Below, one piece after another: positions 23,001-50,580 of a DNA stretch of 64,000 bases; position 1 is the first letter of the stretch, and each line of letters begins with the position of its first letter. A program made the position numbers and the translations under genes. This stretch comes from Acanthochromis polyacanthus (taxonomy: Eukaryota; Chordata; Actinopteri; Pomacentridae), in NCBI RefSeq assembly GCF_021347895.1, contig NC_067126.1, positions 34,856,482-34,920,481 of the forward strand, given 5' to 3'. The notes under the pieces are model-generated. The model was given only the letters and a program-made list of their open reading frames with translations, had not been told where the DNA came from and did not search any database.

Positions 23001-24641
23001 CATGTCGTCCAAAATGTCACAAAAACGTCATAGTTTAGCATGTCGTCCAAAATGTCACAAAAACGTCAGTTTAGTATGTCGTCCAAAATGTGACCAAAAA
23101 CGTCAGTTTATTCTGTCGTCCAAAATGTGACCAAAAACGTCAGTTTAGTATGTCGTCCAAAATGTGACCAAAACTGTCATAGTTTAGTATGTCGTCCAAA
23201 ATGTCACAAAAACGTCATAGTTTAATATGTCATCCAAAATATAATCAAAAACGTCATAGTTCACTCTGTTGTCCAAAATGTCACAAAAATATCGTAGTTT
23301 AGTATGTCGTCCAAAATGCGACCAAAAACGTCATAGTTTAGTATGTCGTCCAAAATGTGACCAAAAACTTCATAGTATAGTATGTCGTCCAAAATGTCAC
23401 AAAAACGTCATAGTTTACTCTGTCATCCGAAATGTGACCAAAATCGTCATCGTTTAGTATGTCGTTCAAAATGCGACCAAAAACGTCATAGTTTAGTATG
23501 TCGTCCAAAATGCGACCAAAAACGTCATAGTTTAGTATGTCGTCCAAAATGCGACCAAAAACGTCTTAGTTTAGTATGTCGTCCAAAATGTGACAAAAAC
23601 GTCATAGTTTAGTATGTCGTCCAAAAGCGACCAAAAACGTCAGTTTAGTATGTCGTCCAAAATGCGACCAAAAACGTCATAATTTAGTATGTCGTCCAAA
23701 ATGTGACCAAAAACGTCATAGTATGTTGTCCAAAATGTCACAAAAACGTCATAGTTTAGTATGTCGTCCAAAATGCGACCAAAAACGTCATAGTTTAGTA
23801 TGTCGTCCAAAATGCGACCAAAAACGTCTTAGTTTAGTATGTCGTCCAAAATGTGACAAAAACGTCATAGTTTAGTATGTTGTCCAAAATGCGACCAAAA
23901 ACGTCATAATTTAGTATGTCGTCCAAAATGTGACCAAAAACGTCATAGTATGTTGTCCAAAATGTCACAAAAACGTCATAGTTTAGTATGTCGTCCAAAA
24001 TGTGACAAAAACGTCATAGTTTAGTATGTCGTCCAAAATGCGACCAAAAACGTCAGTTTAGTATGTCGTCCAAAATGTGACCAAAAACGTCAGTTTATTC
24101 TGTCGTCCAAAATGTGACCAAAAACGTCATAGTTTAGTATGTCGTCCAAAATGCGACCAAAAACGTCATAGTTTAGTATGTCGTCCAAAATGCGACCAAA
24201 AACGTCATAATTTAGTATGTCGTCCAAAATGCGACCAAAAACGTCAGTTTATTCTGTCGTCCAAAATGTGACCAAAAACGTCATAGTTTAGTATGTCGTC
24301 CAAAATGCGACCAAAAACATCATGGCTTAGTATGTCGTCCAAAATGTGACAAAAATGTCATAGTTTAGTATGTCGTCCAAGAATGGAAAAAAAACACCTT
24401 ATTTTAGTATGTCATCCAAAAATCACAAAAATGTCAGTTTAGTATGGCGTCCAAAATTGATTACAAATGTCATAATTCATGTTGTCAAAAATGTGACCAA
24501 AACGTCGTAGTTTAGTATGTCGTCAAAAATGTGCTACAAATGTTATAGTTTCGTCCACAATTTCTTACCTCACGTGAATCACAAATTTATAGTCATATTT
24601 TTTTTAAAAATTCCCACACAAGGGTGAAGTTGCCTTTTTTT

Positions 24642-24647
24642 TTTATT
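24642..24647 (-). terminator. ube2a poly(A) signal
   Basis: AATAAA on the minus strand, about 635 bp beyond the ube2a stop codon. The 3' UTR in between is not repetitive. The last recognisable satellite unit ends only about 80 bp beyond this signal. Confidence 0.65.
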
Positions 24648-25281
24648 TACAAGTACTGGAAAAAGTGACATGGGGGACAACCAGTGCAAAATCTGTACAT
24701 AATTTCAGTTGCAGGTTTCTCTATATACACGAGAACTGAACGGGATCGTGAATACACTCTGTCATGCATGTAACAGTTCACAACACAGCAAAAGACATGG
24801 TGAAAAGATGTCTGTTTTACTTTGTAGTCCGTGATGCTCAGGCTGCTCGTCATCCCACTGTCTTGTGAGAACAAACTGGCATAAAAGATCAGGCACACAA
24901 CAGAAAAGGACCCATGACTCGACCAACGCAACCTCGGAGACGTGTAACATAATTAGTAATGGAAAGTGATTACAGCAAGTCGGAACACACCAGAATTTTT
25001 GGGTAATGGCCCTCAAGTCCATACTGACAAAAAAACATCAAGGCAAGATTCAGCACAATTCCCCTGATGAAGAGGTGGAGAAGGGAATAGAGAAAATAAA
25101 CCCCTCCTGACGGGCAAGAAAAAAACAAAAAGAACATTCTATGAAGGGAAGTTGAAGGTAAAGTGCATAAAAGCTTAAAAATAAAAAGGTGTTTGGGGCC
25201 CAAAAATTAAGAGGTACTCCACTAAAACTTGCAGCACACACAGCTTAACAATGGAGAGAGCATCTATCAGGGATTGTCAGG

Positions 25282-28200
25282 TCAACTGTCCCTCCAGCTT
25301 TGTTCTACGATGGCAGACACTCGCTTCTCGTACTCCCGTTTGTTCTCCTGGTACAGCTGAGCCGCCTGGCTGTTGGCTGGACTGTTGGGGTTTGGTTCAT
25401 CGAGCAGGGACTGGAGGGGAGAAGCAGAAAAACACTGAAGGTGAGACAGTGGAAAACAACCAACCTAAATCCAAGTACACATGGTTCCTCGTCTATTTAC
25501 GCCAATTCCTGGGGAAGTTTTCTGTGGGTCAGACGAGGAAGGATCTCAAGTGTCGATGAAATCACAATGTAAGCGATAACCTCCTTAAACTGTTCATTTT
25601 TGACAGTTTGGTCAATATTTATACAATACTTCTGTCACTGAAATAGCAAATGCTCTTCTAAGATGGATTTTACATTGAATTTTTTTAAACAAAATTACTT
25701 TTTTAATGTTGTATGCAACCTTTTAAATTCTTCCCCTTAAGGTTATTGTCCAGACCCCCCTGCAACAGAGAAAAATCTGCTAAGTAGCGGCCATATTTAT
25801 GTTATTATTTATATATATTTTAAGGCTATATAAACTCTCCCCACACACCGCAGAGCAACACTACAGCAATTAGACATGGACAAGATGTTGAATGCTGCTC
25901 AACACAGGCTACGGTCGCTGAGACAATTTTATTTCTATTTAATATTCTTTTAATATGTTTTAATTACTATGTTTTATATTGTTTTAATTTTTCAGGCTAG
26001 AAGATGCTTATTTTACCGCAAAAATAATTAAAATAATGTAGCGATCGCAGAGCCAGTCGCTATGACTGAGCTGTTGTGCTGCAATGCACCATGGGACTGT
26101 GATACGACAAGGGACCACTGTTTTCATCTACTTAGCTCTTCAAAAAAAAAAATCCTCAAACTTTCATCCCTTCTAAATAAGGCGTTGGGTTTCATACGCA
26201 ATAAAAATTTGAATTTTGCTGTTTGTCATCTGAGTTTAGTAATCAACAACATATTTGACCTTTCAAATATAACTTACATTTTTAAAAAAACAAAACAACA
26301 TTGTTGTTACTAAATGAACAAACTGCATGAAAATACAATCATACCTAAAGAGGATACATGGAAGAATTTATGTTCAACAGACTATCGTGACAAACTTTGA
26401 ACCTTAGTGGAACATCAGTGAATTAATCAGTAACAGAACATTACTGAGGAGGTTTATATTTTATTTGTAAGAAAAATAACATCCAGCTACTCAAATGTTA
26501 TTTTCATGTCTAATTAAACTTGTTGGATTGTTGATTTAATGTATTTTAACTGTTGGTTTTACTTAAAAAGACATTTTCAACCTTTATATCCCAAATCATG
26601 AATATGTTAATCAATTAATTCAACAGCAGATCTGTCAAAATGTTGGTTAGACTGTCAGTACTGTATGAGCTTGTGCTTAAGAGAGATCATTTTGTACAAT
26701 TTAAAATGTAGTTCAGTCACTTGGAACTATGTAGTCAACAGAAAATTTCAGAAAAGTTGGAATACATAATTTATAAAACCCACGGAGACCAAAACTGTGC
26801 TAGTTACAGCCTCTGAAGCTGAGGATAGGACTTGCTTTTCTATTTTTGGTTGGGAAAAAGTAAACTAAGGCTTGGCCTTCTATTCCTGCTCTGCTGTACG
26901 TTGACATTTCTTACCTGGATAGATGTGAGAATAGAGGAGACATCATAAGTGGGACTCCAACGATTCTGTAGGATGTCTAGACATATACTGCCATCTGCAT
27001 AGACTGCAGAAGAAAAACTCAATTATACACCGCCCACGAGCATCACCAGCATTATAATAGGACCACAGATGACAACATTCCTACCATTTGGATGAAACAT
27101 CTTTGACACAAATCGTACTGTGGGGGGTTTGTTGGGGTATTCTTCTGTGAATTCTACAATGAGTTTAAAAGTACCTGCGACAGAAACAAAATGAGCAGAT
27201 TAATGAGCCACGTAACCCCAATGTGTGTTTGTGCTGAAGGCAGTAAAAATCTGGGAGCAGTGACGTCAATAAGAAAGGATTTAAGGGCTGTATATTGCAG
27301 GTTTTACAACTACAGTAAAGCAAAAGAAGAACAAAGGTGAAAAAAATGACTATACACATATAAGGTGGTAGCTTTGGAGAAACACAGAATAAAATACATT
27401 TTGATTTGAACACTTGATGGACAATAATATGGAAAACAAAACAAGTTTCACAGTGATTTCCATATGATACACTAAAACTAGGTGTGAATAGATTGTGACT
27501 ATAAGGACAAGTATAGCAAATCAATAATAAATGGGTTATCTGGATTTTTTTTTTGAAAAATCTGAACACATTTGGTAAAGTTGCTAAGGCTGGACCTTTT
27601 TACATTATTCCTCAACACACAAATACAATATTTTTTGAATTTCCTCAGGATTAAACTATCTAGCTGTCTATCTAGTTCTGAACGTGAGAAACCTACCATC
27701 CTCAAAGGGAGTCCCCTCAGGGCTGTGAAATTACAGAGGAAAAAAAAGGAGTTTTGTTAGTCATTTCACACAGACATTCACCAGATATATATATTTTTTG
27801 ATATCACAGATAAATTTCTTACCCAAATATGACAGCATTCCACACCATGATGTTATTTTCAGACGGGGCACCACTCACACCAGCTGGAGGATCCTCTTGT
27901 AGCCTTTATGGACGAAAGTGAAAAACAAACAATGAAGTTATGGCCACGAGACCATGATGCTTCACTCCTGTTTAGGTTGGTCCAGAGACAGGTTCATCTC
28001 ATATTCATATAAAGTCTACCTGGAAACATGGCTGGCGACACTCTAGAACAATATCTTTTCTTAGTTAACTCTGATGCTGTGTAACATTGCCACAAAACAC
28101 AGATTAGGAATTGAGTGTTAATTCAGTTTGGATTATCTGCTGACATCACATGAATTTTGACATTTTACCGTTTTAATAAGTCATATTTGTAAGCATTGGA

Positions 28201-29668
28201 TGTACTGAAATTTTACAGAACTTTGTGAATATCTTTTAAAAGATAAAATTCTAACAAAATGATCAATATTAATGGCCTGCTGTGTAGACTTTGAAAACAG
28301 AAGGTATAGTAATTATTTCCAAAGCCCTATATCAATTATCTAAACAGCAGCTATATGAGTAAATCCATCAAGTGCAGGAGAGATCCTCACATTGCGCCAG
28401 CTTACAGTCCTATCTGACTTTGAAAACCTAAAATGTTAGTCATTTATACTTTTTACAAAAGCACATTGTCTATTTAAATTAAGTTGGCTCAATTGTTGTC
28501 CAACTTAGTCTGCTTAGGAAGAATCATGGACTGTATAAGTTTGTAAAAAGTACAGCAGCTTATAACAGTCATCCTGAAGTTGCATTCATCTTTAACCCAC
28601 AGATTAATACATGACACTGGAGTCCCTTAGTCAGTGCCAGAGTCAGTGACTGTCTCATAATCAAACATCACTCTACCTGGAAACACGGTAAACCAGAGGT
28701 TATGTCTACAGCAAACCAGGCCACTCCCAGTACCTGGAGAGACCTGTACAAATTCCTGAAGCTCAATCAGTCCAGTAAGAACTTTAAACAATCTGTCCTA
28801 TCAAGAAACCGAAGGCTGATGAAATCTACAGCGTGTTTGATGACCCTCAATGGTCAGGTTGAACGAAGAGATGATTCACTCGAATTGGCAGGCAGCGAAG
28901 CTTGCTTTAAACAAAGAAACGACCCATTTTAGTGAACAAAGTGTTCTGTTGCTGTTAGAAGAACAAGACAGTTTGATGCTGACTTCACAAAATGCAGCCA
29001 CCGAGTACATATTGTGGCTTCCGCTAATTATTCTCACTGTTGACGTGATATATTCTTCTGGGATTTCAGAGTAAAAACGTTAGTTGGTGATGTTAAATGA
29101 CGCCATGATTCTTTATCTAACATCCAACAAACTTTAATTAGTTTACAACAGGAAAGAATTCGAATAGTTCATGACTGGCGAGGTTATTTAACCGAGCAAT
29201 GAGGTCAGAGACGCCGAAACAAATGTGATTTGTCCGTGAATTAAACTGCCATCTGGTCACTTCTCACAGACATTTAAATGCTAGCTGGTATGTAGAGTTA
29301 GCAAACAGCCTTTACTGTCAGTAAACGGAGCCGTCTAGCCTGCTAACATGTATCATGTAGCAATGTTAGCTTCTCGGTACAGGCGAAGCGCCTTTAAAAA
29401 ATTTACGATACTTCATCTAAATGATTCAGGTTCACAGAAACATAAGACAAGCTACAGTGGTTGCGTTAAGATTGTATTTTATCGTGAAAATGAGTAAATC
29501 AATTTAGTTAACAATAAAAACACTAGTTAGCTATTCCAAGCTAACGTAAGCTATGCTAATGTTAGCTGTTTTGACAAATCATCGCTATCCAACGTTATCG
29601 GCATAATTTCTGACATCAACTCACCGTTTAAAATCTCTCATAAGTCTTCTTCTAGCCGGGGTTGACAT
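25282..29668 (-). CDS. ube2a: Ubiquitin-conjugating enzyme E2 A (RAD6 homologue)
   Basis: Six coding exons: 29668..29625, 27903..27823, 27722..27697, 27174..27085, 27003..26915, 25410..25282. All have GT/AG borders and matching phase; the product is 152 aa, the family's exact length. It is a nuclear and cytosolic E2 that with RNF20/40 monoubiquitinates histone H2B and with RAD18 ubiquitinates PCNA. Seen: start [15 protein letters not shown], the HPN motif, catalytic Cys88 in GSICLDILQ, and C-terminal helices ([18 protein letters not shown]). PPAGVSG, IMVWNA, VEFTEE and VRFVSKM are UBE2A-type rather than UBE2B-type. The last residue is Ser (WRDS), where mammalian UBE2A has Cys. The introns rule out a retrocopy. 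Gene and satellite are tail-to-edge; ing1 beyond the array is convergent. Confidence 0.96.
27904..29624 (-). other. ube2a intron 1
   Basis: About 1.7 kb of AT-rich intron. Open frames near 28700-29070 have no splice signals or recognisable domain. AGCTAAC/GTTAGC words cluster near 29520-29570, a motif common near fish promoters. Nothing further is supported. Confidence 0.5.
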
Positions 29669-30778
29669 GGTTTAACTCGAAAATATACGTATTGACGACA
29701 ACACGTCGACAGGAGCTTATTTGATTAAAACGTTATTTTCAATTTAATGGTTATTTGGCAACTTCACCGCAACCCTTCTCACGGGAGCCGGACTCTTTCC
29801 GTCGTTCTCTTGATAACCCTCTGGTTAGCCTAGATAGGTTTACAGGACGAGACTATGTCACGGAGGCGGAGGAGACAAATGAGGGTGCTGAATTAAACTC
29901 ATATTTCTGTCTTTAAATTTTGAGTGAACATACAGTGTCGTTGATAAATCTGAACATGAAAATATGTAATTATATTTTGTCAAGGTGAAGTTAAGTAATA
30001 CGACGTTTTACTTATTAGGCTTTGTGCGTTCCCCCCTATTCCGATTGAGATCGTCGTCTGCCGCTGGGCGTGGCCACAGTGACGTGGTGTTTGTGCAGCG
30101 CAGTTCTGATGAAGGTCGGTCCTGGTGACAGGTGTGCCCCAACACGTGAGGCTGCAGTGGGGCACATTTAGAGCGGTATCCTGGATAAAACGGGTTCACC
30201 AACGCTCTGATTAGTGTATACAGACTAAATATTACATTTCATGACATATCTACAATAGAAAAACAAGTGGAATCGAATACATTAAGCACAGGAAGTTTTA
30301 AGACTTAAGGTTATCCTATCTAGACATGTGAAGCAGTCTATAAATAAACCAAATAAAATCAAACTGTAACTTTTGCAAAACATTTTTAATTAATAATGTG
30401 TTACATTAGATGTATCAGCAATGCTTTAATTAACATCAAGTTGAGACAAACAAAACTGAAGTACTGGCAGTGGTTCAACACTGATGTTTACCTTTAGTGT
30501 ATTTCAGAAGAACTTTCTGCATTTTAATCAAACTAACAAGCTAAACAAACACTTTTTCTGTAACAGTACAAACAAAAATCCACTTTTTAAAAACTGTTAC
30601 AAATCTCAGACCCATCCACAACAATGGGTCAGCTTTTTTTTAAACATCAAATAATTTCAATGAACAACTGGACCACTCCGTAGTTTTAAGGCAAATGAAT
30701 GCTTAATTAGGCTTACATGAAATTCAGGCGGGGAAAAAAAAAAAAAAAGGACAGCCTGTCTGCTCGATGCTTCGTATT
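29669..30778. other. ube2a promoter side and ankrd10 3' flank
   Basis: The 5' part (to about 29870) holds the ube2a 5' UTR and promoter region, with CG dinucleotides but no clear TATA box. The rest would be the 3' UTR and flank of ankrd10, transcribed toward ube2a. I see no clear minus-strand AATAAA. A GC-rich patch at 30030-30180 is unexplained. Confidence 0.4.
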
Positions 30779-46165
<15,387 letters not shown>

Positions 46166-46647
46166 CTCCTGCTCGCTGCAGCCACAGTTTTATTATGCAT
46201 CACTTAACTGACTTATCTTTATTCAACGCTTTTTATTGCAAGGTTTTTATGTCAGTAGCTTCCAGTTGGATTTCACCAACAGTATCGACTCTTGTACAAA
46301 TTTGTCCTACCACGTTTTGAGTAACTTTTTGAAGACTCTTTTCATAACAAAAAGCACCAAACAACCTTTATTTTTTTACTTTATTTGTAATATTCCACGA
46401 TTTATTGTATGTACAGTTTCTAACTGGATATTCACCAACAGTTTAAATTACTCACACATGTATTTTATAACATGTACATATACCATTTTTGCACCAACAA
46501 CAGTATTCTCTGCGTTTTGCACCATATTTTCACTCTCCCAATTGTCATTTTGCACTATTGTGTATATATATTCTCCTCTAGATCTGTAAATACATGTATT
46601 TATTTGTTTATTTATTTGTTTATTTTCTATTGTGATTTTATCATTCA
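46166..46647. other. AT-rich, nothing recognised
   Basis: T-rich sequence with short direct similarities (for example ...ACTGGATATTCACCAACAGT and ...TTGGATTTCACCAACAGT near 46265 and 46420). No gene or named repeat is seen. Confidence 0.35.
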
Positions 46648-47376
46648 GGTCAATGTATAATTGAGGGACTTGTGAAGCCAATGGGATATATCTTGCATAC
46701 ATTTTTATTAAAAGTAAAAACAAAAATTAGCGCTTTTATGTTCATTATCATCATGTCTTTACAAATTCCATAATTATTCATTATGGAAACAATCACTTAT
46801 TAGTAAAAAATGATTGGATATCACTAAAATGCCAACTAAATAACGTCCCAATTTAATAACAACCACCTTCTAATTAGATAAGTAATTATAAAATGAGCTG
46901 ATTCAAAAATTGTTTGGATTGTGTTCTCTTTATTAAGTTGATATAATCATGACAGATATTTCTTTTTTGCCAATATATCAAATTTTATGTGGAAAATTAC
47001 ATTGTTTCAACTAAGTTACCCATTACAAAAACACCTCACATTAAGTGTGTTAGTTCCAGATCACATGACCTGCTCCACATGATGTCATTTCCTCCTAAAG
47101 AAAAGACTGGCAAGACTCCAAGGCTTTCTGAGTTATTTAATATAAAGTAGTGTGTGAGTCAAGTGTGGATTTATGGCATGTCAACAGGTTTACTACAACA
47201 TCTTTATAAATAACTTTCAATTTCAATTTTACTCAGTTGTAAATGTAATATTTTAGAAGAATCTTTCTGTAAAAATGCCACGTGGTGTTTGGTTTTAGGT
47301 GGCCATATTGATTTTAGGCCTGAAAACAGCAAAAATGTCAACTATGATACAAAAAGTCCTGCAATTATATATTGAT
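46648..47376 (+). repeat. Interspersed repeat, copy 2
   Basis: Collinear with 4028-4810: same left end (GGTCAATRTATAATT.AGGGAC), same TAATCATGACAGATAT and GTGTGTGAGTCAAGTGTGG blocks, and the same right end (ATATATTGAT). It lacks the minisatellite of copy 1 and carries a different middle piece at about 47080-47145. It lies upstream of ankrd10. Confidence 0.75.
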
Positions 47377-48021
47377 CCTTCTGACTTTGACTGCTTTAAA
47401 TACCATAATCCAACAGAAACTGGTGCAAGTTCTACAACCGTGGTCTTGTTGTGGATCATGGACTCTCACCAACAGGTCAGAATTGGAACTCCCATCTCAG
47501 CAACGTTAAAATAACATACTACTTATTTCTTATTGTAATAATATAAGAAAAATGACAGTGTCTATTCTATACAGTTTAGGGTAGATTTGCATTTGATATT
47601 TTCAGAACATTTTGTTTCTAATTCATTTGTGCAAAAAAACACTGGTAGCAGGTATTTCTTGTAGTGTTCTACTTTAGTAAAGGATCTGAATGAGTCTGTG
47701 GAAAACAGAGAGCCTTTCACGGAGGTAATAATCCTTGAAAGCTGCGTGTTGCCAGATGGGACAGTATTCTGCCTGACGCTGTCAGATTTGACACCTTTCC
47801 AGTTGCTTGATATTGATTCAGGTATTTTTTTGTGTGTGTGTTCAGAACAGTTTGTACTTTGGAAACATTATTTATATGTTTCAGATATTTTTAAAATGTG
47901 AGGCAGAAACAGCAGACTTCCACAGTACAGAGTGTGTGTGTGTGGAGGGAAAGAAAGTCACTGTGAAGTGAAAAGTGCTGACAGATGTTCTGAGAACAAG
48001 ACAAAGAGCCATTGTGTAGTT

Positions 48022-48085
48022 TAAGATAAGATAAGATAAGATAACACAACATAAGAGCTACTTTATTCATCCTGGAGGAAAGTAA
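48022..48085. repeat. (AGATA)n with LINE-type tail
   Basis: Four to five AGATA units are followed by CTTTATTCATCCTGGAGGAA. This resembles the 3' tails ACTTTATTGATCC of fish LINEs and SINEs. No coding remnant of the element is evident next to it. Confidence 0.5.
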
Positions 48086-48184
48086 CTCTCTTTTTAAAAG
48101 GATCACGAGAAGCAGAGATGCACGGTTCATGGTGACAGCTAAAGTACAAGCTAAAGTGATTTCTTGGACACAGATACAATTTGG

Positions 48185-48475
48185 TTTTTTCACATAAAAT
48201 TTGACATACTGCCAAAAACAAATATCTGTCATGATTATCTCAACTTAATAAAAAGAACACAATCAAAACCATTTTATCTAATTAGAAGGTGGTTGTTATT
48301 AGATTCGGACAGTTATTTAGTTGACATTTTAGTGATATCCAGTCATTTTTTATCAATAAGTGATTGTTTCCTTCATAAATAAATATGGAATTTGTAAAGA
48401 CATGATCATAATGAACATAAAAAAAATTAATTAAAATGTATGCAAAATATAACCCGTGGATTTCAAAAGTCCTTC
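48185..48475 (-). repeat. Interspersed repeat, copy 3 (inverted, truncated)
   Basis: The reverse complement matches the left half of copies 1 and 2, from GGACTTTTGAAATCCACGGG to TAATCATGACAGATAT and CAAATTTTATGTG. The right half is missing. It stands in inverted orientation about 0.8 kb from copy 2. Confidence 0.7.
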
Positions 48476-50580
48476 AAATATATATTCACCCAGAAAATAA
48501 CATCCTTACAGAGGTGTTTCGCTGCTACAGCTGAGACAGGGCTGTATGAATTATCATTAACGCTGCATAATGTGAAGAGCGGTTTGTTTGGTGAGAAATC
48601 TGTTGACCTATCTAGGTCAGAGGGGATGATGGCCTTGATGCACAAGTCTTATCTGCATCTTCATTTAAAGTGCTGTCAAACCTCTGTGTCCATTGTCATT
48701 CCAGAAATGGAGGACATTTGGGCTTCAAAATTTTTGAAAAATAGAACTTTGCTGATCCATATTCATCAGTAATACATAATAAATTATCAAAGGCTTGATT
48801 GTCTCAGCTTACACATCAATGGTAGCATTTTATTCCTAACCCTACTCTAATCACAGTTACAGGGTTGCTAATCCATGCTAATGTGATCTTTTTCTCAGCA
48901 GTAGAAGCCAGATATTTAGTTAGCTGTTACTGCTGACCAAGAGGACAAACTGACTGATGGAAAAAATAAGGAAAAGAGTAAAAAGAATTTGTCTTATTCT
49001 GATAATATGCATAACAGGATTGCATGGGGTAGAGTGATACATTCAATCAAAGCTGACACTGTTATGAAATTATGAAAAAATAGAAGAGAGAACATAGCTT
49101 TGCTCTACCCATTCTTTTGGAAAACTGTTTGATGATGTTAATTCCAGCGTTTCATGTGATTCACTGTTTTCTTTTTCTACTAACTTAAAATGTTATGCTA
49201 CCAGGGTTGTTGTGGGACACACGTTCCATGCATGATAATTATTATTATTTAAAATATTATGTTGATATTATGTTGCTCCCACAATTACAAGAGACATCAA
49301 TGAAAAAATCCAAAAAAGTTTTAGGGTTCATTTTAATGGTTTTATTTGGGATTCAGTTTGGTCATCAGGGGGTTGGCACAAGAGAAAAATGGTATTTTAG
49401 GGGGAACTCCCGAGTTATTTGGTGTTTTTCAAACATTTTTTCTCCTGTTTTTTTATTCTTATTTTTTAGATTTGGTCTCGTGACAAGTACATTTACTCAA
49501 CAACTGCATGTTTTAGTATTTCGTACATTGATTATTTGAAATTTGATGGGTGGGGTGTAAAATGTCGTCCAATTCTGGAATGACGCTTATCTTGATATCA
49601 TTTTCTACCTGTTTCCACAGAAATTTACTATCCACTCTACTGGAAAAAGTTACTGCTTCTGTCTCACTGGGTCTGCTGTCTTCTAAATCTGTAATTGATC
49701 ATTCGGACTACACATTACATGGAACACTGTTCCTTTAAGGAAAATAGGAACTACACAACAGCCCGGATTTCATAAATTTGGCTTTTCATAAATGAGGTGT
49801 ATTACTTTCTGTTAGGTAAGTTAAACTTCAGAGTCATTTTCATCTAGAGCCCTTATTCATAGACTGGAAAAAATGTGCATTAGAATGGATGATAGAACAT
49901 TAATTCATGATAGCTGTGATATAACTCTTCTTTACCACTAGATGGGAGCAAACAACAAGAGCAGAACAGACACAGGAAGTTCAAACAATGTCAACAGGGA
50001 CTGACACAAGCAGTGATATAGGAATATTTGTTGTTTTTAGTTTATTATGTTTTGATTTAATATCATTTGCGTGCTTTTTTTTCTTTATTTTTATGTAGGG
50101 TTTGCTTGTTGTACCCGGATATTAATACATGAGTGACCTTCCTGCATAGGGTAAACCTAGTTTTTGTTTCTGTGACGGAGTACTAGTTTTGCACAGTGGA
50201 GGGAGATAAAGACCACAGTGCATCACCTTTAATGGCTGACGTAGTTGATGTCCTCCTGAGACATAAGAAGATAATTAATGGTTCGTTATCGATGCGCAAT
50301 TCTTCAAGTTAAACCATCAGCAGTCTCAGATTTTTAATTCCGATTGTTTTCCATTTTCCTTGTTTCAGTGTACTCATAAATGGCTTCCTTCTAAAGTGAC
50401 ATAAACCATGAAAACAGATCATCACTGTCAGTATTCATCCTGCAGCAGCACATTTTGGGTTTTTGATGTAGTTCTTAAATATCCATTATTATCATTGTTA
50501 TTATTATTATTATTTGCAGCAGCAGAAGATGCACCTGTTGTTGCAGCAGAGATTAAAAGTAGTCCAGGTTTTTACTTCAG
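48476..50580. other. AT-rich intergenic, nothing recognised
   Basis: Small open frames only, without splice borders or recognisable domains. No repeat unit is visible. Confidence 0.35.

Larger units (their letters stand above)
10205..24560 (+). repeat. Composite tandem satellite array, 38-39 bp unit
   Basis: The core unit reads CGTCATAGTTTAGTATGTCG followed by TCCAAAATGTGACCAAAAA (39 bp). A 38-bp form ends TGTCACAAAAA or TGTGACAAAAA. By length, roughly 300 units remain after subtracting insertions. From 10205 to 15160 the units are diverged (GAAAATGGACAAAAA forms) and broken up by five tRNA-like modules and one LINE. From about 15160 to 24400 the array is almost pure. Units decay over 24400-24560. 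Common variants are GCGACC, TTTACTCTGTC, AATATAGTTTAG and TTTAGCATG. It fills the interval between the convergent ing1 and ube2a genes. It is not CRISPR: the units are contiguous, without unique spacers. Confidence 0.97.

Noticed and set aside
11191..24271. Many 60-100 codon frames on both strands read as cysteine-rich or Asp/Asn-rich repeat proteins
   Set aside because: They are translations of the 39-bp satellite unit, open on both strands at once and broken wherever a 38-bp unit occurs.
10205..24560. CRISPR array
   Set aside because: Units are contiguous and all similar, with no unique spacers; the host is a vertebrate.
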